Shown: piece after piece, positions 60,688-64,000 of the stretch
How positions within the stretch are numbered: the first letter of the stretch is position 1
Layout: every line of letters begins with the position of its first letter
Assembly: GCF_025685575.1 (NCBI RefSeq)
Contig: NZ_JAGSYD010000001.1
Location: forward strand, 1,181,852-1,245,851
Direction: 5' to 3'
From: Granulicella cerasi
GTDB lineage: Bacteria > Acidobacteriota > Terriglobia > Terriglobales > Acidobacteriaceae
Length of the DNA: 64,000 nucleotides
Position numbers and translations under genes: made by a program
Notes under the pieces: generated by a model
Databases searched by the model: none
Told to the model about the DNA's origin: nothing
Seen by the model: only the letters and a program-made list of their open reading frames with translations

Positions 60688-61080
60688 CTAGGCGGCGGAG
60701 GCTTCGAGCAGATCGCGCGTCTCGCGCAGCAGTTCAACGGGCGGGCAGGGCTTGGCCAGCAGCTTGATCTGGCGCTTGGTACGCTGCGCGTGCACATGCA
60801 CTTCGCGCATATTGCTGGCGTAGGCGGAGAACATCATCACCTTGCACGAGGGCATCTCGGCGTGAAGCTTCTCGAGCAACGAAAGGCCGTTTTCTTCAGG
60901 CATCGTCACGTCGCAGAGCACCATGGAGGGCGCGAAGATGCGCGCTGTCTCCAGACCGGAGGCGGCCGAGTAGCAGGCCTGGCTTTCGTAGCCGTTGGCG
61001 CTGTAGATCAGGCTCACGGTGTCGGCAACAAGACGATCGTCATCGACGACAAGAATGCGGTGTTTCATAGGGCCCATCAC
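60688..61080 (-). CDS. single-domain response regulator (CheY-like receiver)
   Basis: 130 aa receiver domain without an output domain. It has the acidic pocket (ILVVDDDRLVAD), phospho-acceptor Asp57 (VLCDVTMPEENG), Ser/Thr position (MMFSAYAS) and Lys in IKLLAKPCPP. It probably acts by protein contact or phosphate transfer, as CheY or Spo0F do; the partner kinase is not in the window. AGGGAAAG lies upstream of the ATG at 61080; the in-frame ATG at 61068 (MKHRIL) is also possible. It precedes xseA on the same strand but with a 39-base gap containing the xseA -10 box. Confidence 0.88.
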   Translation of the reverse strand: MMGPMKHRILVVDDDRLVADTVSLIYSANGYESQACYSAASGLETARIFAPSMVLCDVTMPEENGLSLLEKLHAEMPSCKVMMFSAYASNMREVHVHAQRTKRQIKLLAKPCPPVELLRETRDLLEASAA

Positions 61081-61244
61081 GCTTTCCCTGATTTTGAGGG
61101 TCAGTTGTTTGTTCTTGCGTGAACTACGGCGATGCGCTCTGACGATCGCGAGGAGTGAAGCTTAGTAAACGCCCGTCTCCCGAAAAAATCCAGTGGAATT
61201 GTGTCAGGTCACGAGAAATTGCAAAACTGTCACACAAGCAAAGG

Positions 61245-61270
61245 AAAAGGCCGCCCGAAGGCGGCCTTTT
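61245..61270 (-). terminator. intrinsic terminator of YfgM-like gene
   Basis: An 11-bp stem (61245-61255 with 61260-61270) with CGAA loop; on the minus strand TTTTCCTTTG follows, 16 bases after the stop. Confidence 0.8.
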
Positions 61271-61285
61271 CCGGAGGAGAGCGGT

Positions 61286-62002
61286 TTACTTCTGTGCCAG
61301 ACGGCTCGCTGCCACCTGACCAGCCGGTCCGGGGTTGCCCTTGGCATCCTTGTCGGAGTCCTTGAGCTGAGCGTAGATCTTCTTGGCTTCAGCCGGCTTG
61401 CCCTGCGACTCGTAAAGCTCTGCAAGCTGGATCTGAGCGAGACCACCGGGGACCGTGGCAGCCTTGCTGGTCGAGAGCTCGTTGTAGAGCGCAATCGCGT
61501 CGGCGTCGCGGCCGGTCTGCTGATCAAGCTGCGCGAGCGCGAGCTTGGCGAGAGCGGCGACATCGCCGTTCCAGCTTCCCGAAGCCTGCTTCAGGGTGGT
61601 CTCGGCCGAAGCGTTCTGGCCCTGCTCGATGAGCGAAACACCCTGGAAGTATCGGGCGAGCTTGCCGGGCTTGGTCATGCCGTACTGGTCTGCCACTGCC
61701 TGGAAGGCCGAGGAGGCTTCGGCGGCACGGGCCTTCTGATCGGAGTACGTCTTTACTCCCGGAGGAACCTGCTGGCCGGGCTGCGCGATCGGCGTCTGGT
61801 AGATCGACATAGCGTTGCCGAAGGCCGTCTGTGCGGCTTCCGTACGCTTCTGGAACACCGTAAAGCCGATGGCAATGACCGCGACGAGCACGACGACCGC
61901 AATCAAGGTGGCGACGAGCGCCTTGCGGTTGGACTCACCGATGGGGAGACCGTTGTTCAGCGATGTTTCGAGGGAGTTGATCTGGTTGCTTACGTTGCTC
62001 AA
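61286..62002 (-). CDS. YfgM-like membrane-anchored TPR protein
   Basis: 238 aa. A short cytoplasmic N-terminus, one membrane helix at about 28-50 (ALVATLIAVVVLVAVIAIGF) and a periplasmic helical domain with TPR_21-type repeats (FQAVADQYGMTKPGKLARYF, LAQIQLAELYESQGKPAEAK, IYAQLK). This is the YfgM layout; in E. coli YfgM works with periplasmic chaperones near the Sec translocon. The start codon is TTG at 62002 with GAGAG upstream; a conventional start may not exist. It is followed by a terminator and has a long upstream region shared with the gas-vesicle-type gene. Confidence 0.75.
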   Translation of the reverse strand: MSNVSNQINSLETSLNNGLPIGESNRKALVATLIAVVVLVAVIAIGFTVFQKRTEAAQTAFGNAMSIYQTPIAQPGQQVPPGVKTYSDQKARAAEASSAFQAVADQYGMTKPGKLARYFQGVSLIEQGQNASAETTLKQASGSWNGDVAALAKLALAQLDQQTGRDADAIALYNELSTSKAATVPGGLAQIQLAELYESQGKPAEAKKIYAQLKDSDKDAKGNPGPAGQVAASRLAQK

Positions 62003-62392
62003 GTCGTTGCTCTCGATGGATTTCTTTGCCCCGCCGTCGGATCTTGACCCGGGCGGCTCCCGCAGCGCTGCAGAACTGACGCTTTACCGCGGGCGTGGCA
62101 TCGCTCTCAAGTGTATCAGCCACAGCCGATGGACTCCGGTAGATGCCAGAAAAGGCCATTATTAGAGCGGTTTTCCGAGGTGTCTGGCAGCGACATTTTC
62201 TGCTTGCCAATCGCTAATCGGCACGCATAGTATCCGACACGCAATGGGACATTTGCACTATGTCGCAAATTTGTCCGGTTGCGCTCGACCGCTGGCTGTT
62301 TCCAACGTTTGAGGCCATTGAGTAGTACCAGACAAATCGCTGCATGAGCAATGTACTCCGCAGCAGAAGAAGCACAGGGAGCAACCGAAACC
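62003..62392. other. 390-bp divergent intergenic region
   Basis: Lies between the YfgM-like gene (minus) and gvpL/F (plus) and is less GC-rich than its flanks. It contains a near-palindrome GGACATTTGC / GCAAATTTGTCC (62248-62277, two-base insertion in one arm) and a TAGTAT -10-like box near 62228. No ORF of likely coding character on either strand, no RNA recognised. Confidence 0.5.
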
Positions 62393-63142
62393 ATGGCGTG
62401 GTATGCCTATTGCATCGCAGAACGTAGTGCCTTTCCGGAGTTAGCCCGTCACCGTCGTCCGATGCCTTTGCCGAACGTGACCGGACTTTTCGGAAACCAG
62501 ACCTTCCTCTTCCCCGCAGCCGACCTGACGGTGATCGTCAGCGAACATCTTCCCGAAGATACCGCCCGCCTCGCAGGCCCTGAAGCTTCTGCCGCCTGCC
62601 GCGAGCACGCCAATGTGATCGCGACCGCTTTCAAGCGTTCCACGGTGCTGCCCTTCCGTTTTGCCACCACTTTCCAGGACGACGATGCGTTGCGTCGCTC
62701 GGTGCGCTCCAACCAGCGCCACTTCATGGCGAACGTTGAACGTCTGCGTGGCAAGGCTGAGATGCACCTGAAGGTGCTGGTGGACGACGTTTCGAACGAA
62801 GCACGCGAGCAGGGCAGCGTTTCTGCGGCCGCTGGTCAGCAGTATCTCGCGCAGATGCGTGAGACGGCGTCGCGCCAGCGCGAGCGCCAGTCCAAGGCCC
62901 GCGCATTGACGCTGCAGATGAACCGCATGTTCCTGCCGCTGGAAGAAGAGATCACCTGCAAGCGCATGGACTCCGGCAAGATGCTTATCGACATCGCGCA
63001 CCTGGTCGACAAGAGCACGGTGGAGCGCTACCAGAACAAGTATTCGACCGCGACGAAGGAGCTGAAGGACCTGGCCATGCAGCTTTCCGGTCCCTGGCCG
63101 CCGTATCACTTCGTGCAGCGCGAAACGCGGACCCACGCTTAG
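62393..63142 (+). CDS. GvpL/GvpF family gas vesicle protein (isolated)
   Basis: 249 aa. GvpL/F proteins are accessory gas-vesicle proteins. The family pattern is visible: WYAYCIAERSAFPEL at the N-terminus, the SREHANVIATAF-like helix followed by VLPFRFATTFQ, KAEMHLKVLV in the ferredoxin-like domain, a long helix with ERLRGKAEMH, and the closing LSGPWPPYHFVQ. No gvpA or other gas-vesicle genes are nearby. The ATG at 62393 matches family N-termini; the open frame to 62351 adds a short non-homologous leader. In Acidobacteriota such isolated genes are common and probably act outside gas vesicles (inference). Confidence 0.88.
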   Translation: MAWYAYCIAERSAFPELARHRRPMPLPNVTGLFGNQTFLFPAADLTVIVSEHLPEDTARLAGPEASAACREHANVIATAFKRSTVLPFRFATTFQDDDALRRSVRSNQRHFMANVERLRGKAEMHLKVLVDDVSNEAREQGSVSAAAGQQYLAQMRETASRQRERQSKARALTLQMNRMFLPLEEEITCKRMDSGKMLIDIAHLVDKSTVERYQNKYSTATKELKDLAMQLSGPWPPYHFVQRETRTHA

Positions 63143-63167
63143 GCAAAAGCTTTCGCTGAGCAACTGG

Positions 63168-63191
63168 AAGGGCGGCCCTCGGGCCGCCCTT
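63168..63191. terminator. terminator between convergent gvpL/F and pgsA
   Basis: A 10-bp GC-rich stem (63168-63177 with 63182-63191) with a four-base loop, ending TTCTTGCG on the plus strand and TTCCAG on the minus strand. Confidence 0.7.
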
Positions 63192-63213
63192 CTTGCGTCT
63201 GGAGATTCGAGAA

Positions 63214-63930
63214 CTACTTGACGGCGGTGCTGGCCGGTTCGACAGCCTTCTTCTTGCGGCTGAGCACGCTGGTGCGGCGCTTGCGGCGGCTGGAGCTGGC
63301 ATGCTCGATCTTGTTCCAGAAGGCCACGAAGTAATCCACGGCAGAGATGATCGAGACGATCGTCATCCAGTAGGTGGCCGTCACGGCGATCAGGTGGACG
63401 CCGATCGGGAAGCCCCACCAGTTCCAGTAATCCCAGCGGTGGTTCAGAATGACGGCGACCACGGCGACGATCTGGATCACCGTTTTCAGCTTGCCGATCT
63501 CGCTGGCGTCGATGGTGAAGCCTTCGCTGGAGGCGATGGAGCGCAGACCTGTGACAAGAAATTCACGACCGATCACCAGTACGGCGATCCACGGCACCAT
63601 GATGCGCGGGTTATAAGCCACCAGCAGAATCAACGCGGCGGTGACCATGAGCTTGTCGGCCAGCGGGTCGAGCAGCATACCGATCGTGGTGATCTGTCCT
63701 CGTTTGCGGGCCAGGTAGCCGTCGAGGCCGTCGGTGATGGAGGCCAGAATGAAGACGCCGGCGGCGATAAATTCCTGTTGGCCGTTCGCGCCACGCAGCG
63801 GAAAATGCGGACTCAACACCCAGATCAGCAGCGGGACGGCTGCGATGCGGGAGAGCGTAATGGAGTTCGGCAGGTTCACGGCGAGGCAGCGTTTCGTGCG
63901 CGCAAAGGCAACAACGGCAAACACAGTCAT
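63214..63930 (-). CDS. pgsA: CDP-diacylglycerol--glycerol-3-phosphate 3-phosphatidyltransferase PgsA
   Basis: 238 aa membrane enzyme that makes phosphatidylglycerol phosphate, the precursor of phosphatidylglycerol and cardiolipin. The CDP-alcohol phosphotransferase signature is complete: DGLDGYLARKRG followed by GMLLDPLADKLM (the three Asp and two Gly positions). Membrane helices cover most of the chain, and a basic C-terminal tail (RRKRRTSVLSRKKK) ends it. A GTG at 63879 (NLPNSITLSRI) matches the usual PgsA N-terminus, so the ATG at 63930 may give 17 extra residues or be the wrong start. The upstream gene lies outside the window. Confidence 0.93.
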   Translation of the reverse strand: MTVFAVVAFARTKRCLAVNLPNSITLSRIAAVPLLIWVLSPHFPLRGANGQQEFIAAGVFILASITDGLDGYLARKRGQITTIGMLLDPLADKLMVTAALILLVAYNPRIMVPWIAVLVIGREFLVTGLRSIASSEGFTIDASEIGKLKTVIQIVAVVAVILNHRWDYWNWWGFPIGVHLIAVTATYWMTIVSIISAVDYFVAFWNKIEHASSSRRKRRTSVLSRKKKAVEPASTAVK

Positions 63931-64000
63931 TCTGCCACATCAAACGTCGGAGCGTTGGCGCGTGTGTACGCAAATCCTCGCGAAAGCTCGTCTTTACAGG

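Noticed and set aside
61111-61124. GTTC-N6-GAAC as a LexA-type operator upstream of the CheY-like gene
   Set aside because: Short, differs from known spacing for LexA boxes, and no SOS gene is present; expected by chance.

Overview
The window is GC-rich, densely coded chromosome that looks like an Acidobacteriota genome, most likely order Terriglobales (relatives of Terriglobus, Granulicella, Edaphobacter). This is inference from family content: fused AroD-AroE, a YpdA-type bacillithiol disulfide reductase, a DUF3106 protein beside an ECF sigma/anti-sigma pair, an isolated GvpL/GvpF protein, DUF6580, an FG-GAP/Ig-like gene remnant, and several secreted proline- or alanine-rich envelope proteins. 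No rRNA, CRISPR array, intact insertion sequence or prophage was seen. One complete tRNA gene is present (Pro, GGG).

Layout. 1-4.9 kb: edge of an unidentified gene, orphan TonB-like protein, MogA/MoaB, DedA-like protein, DUF6580 protein, glycine-zipper lipoprotein, small membrane protein. 5-13 kb: bifunctional Rel, secreted alpha/beta hydrolase, repeat-bearing outer-membrane protein, secreted phosphodiesterase, a collapsed FG-GAP/Ig-like gene and a beta-barrel gene. 13-22 kb: tRNA-Pro, YggX, LigA, exported flavin amine oxidase with exported RidA, SDR dehydrogenase, FtsK. 22-34 kb: TPR protein, DUF2339-DUF3999 operon, REC-HPt and NarL-type regulators, YpdA, royal-jelly-like protein, Uma2-fold protein, fumarase, OmpA-like protein. 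34-45 kb: PA2169-like protein, DoxX, UppP, secreted repeat protein, an operon VKOR / coiled-coil membrane protein / hydrolase / threonine dehydratase, M3 peptidase, AroDE with a histone-H1-like tail, PgeF. 45-64 kb: ABC exporter, HU, propeller-like lipoprotein, SppA, glycosyltransferase, proline dehydrogenase, DUF3106 / anti-sigma / ECF sigma, DUF3800 protein, GlmM, XseA, CheY-like regulator, YfgM-like protein, GvpL/F, PgsA.

Together the genes are mostly housekeeping (stringent response, DNA repair and segregation, cell-wall and lipid synthesis, shikimate pathway, TCA cycle) mixed with envelope and secreted proteins. Several units look functional as sets: an exported oxidase with an imine deaminase; sigma, anti-sigma and a periplasmic DUF3106 protein; a VKOR-led four-gene operon; and an ABC exporter whose two genes overlap.

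The most striking non-gene signals are: (i) a recurring promoter layout with a -10-like hexamer only 5-8 bases before the start codon and no Shine-Dalgarno sequence, suggesting many leaderless mRNAs; (ii) the exact 3' end of a tRNA-Ser, with CCA, embedded antisense inside the 5' coding part of xseA; (iii) a hairpin built from TTTAGGG telomere-like units; (iv) two copies of a dispersed hairpin repeat. All functional calls come from reading the sequence and remembered family features; no database search was run.
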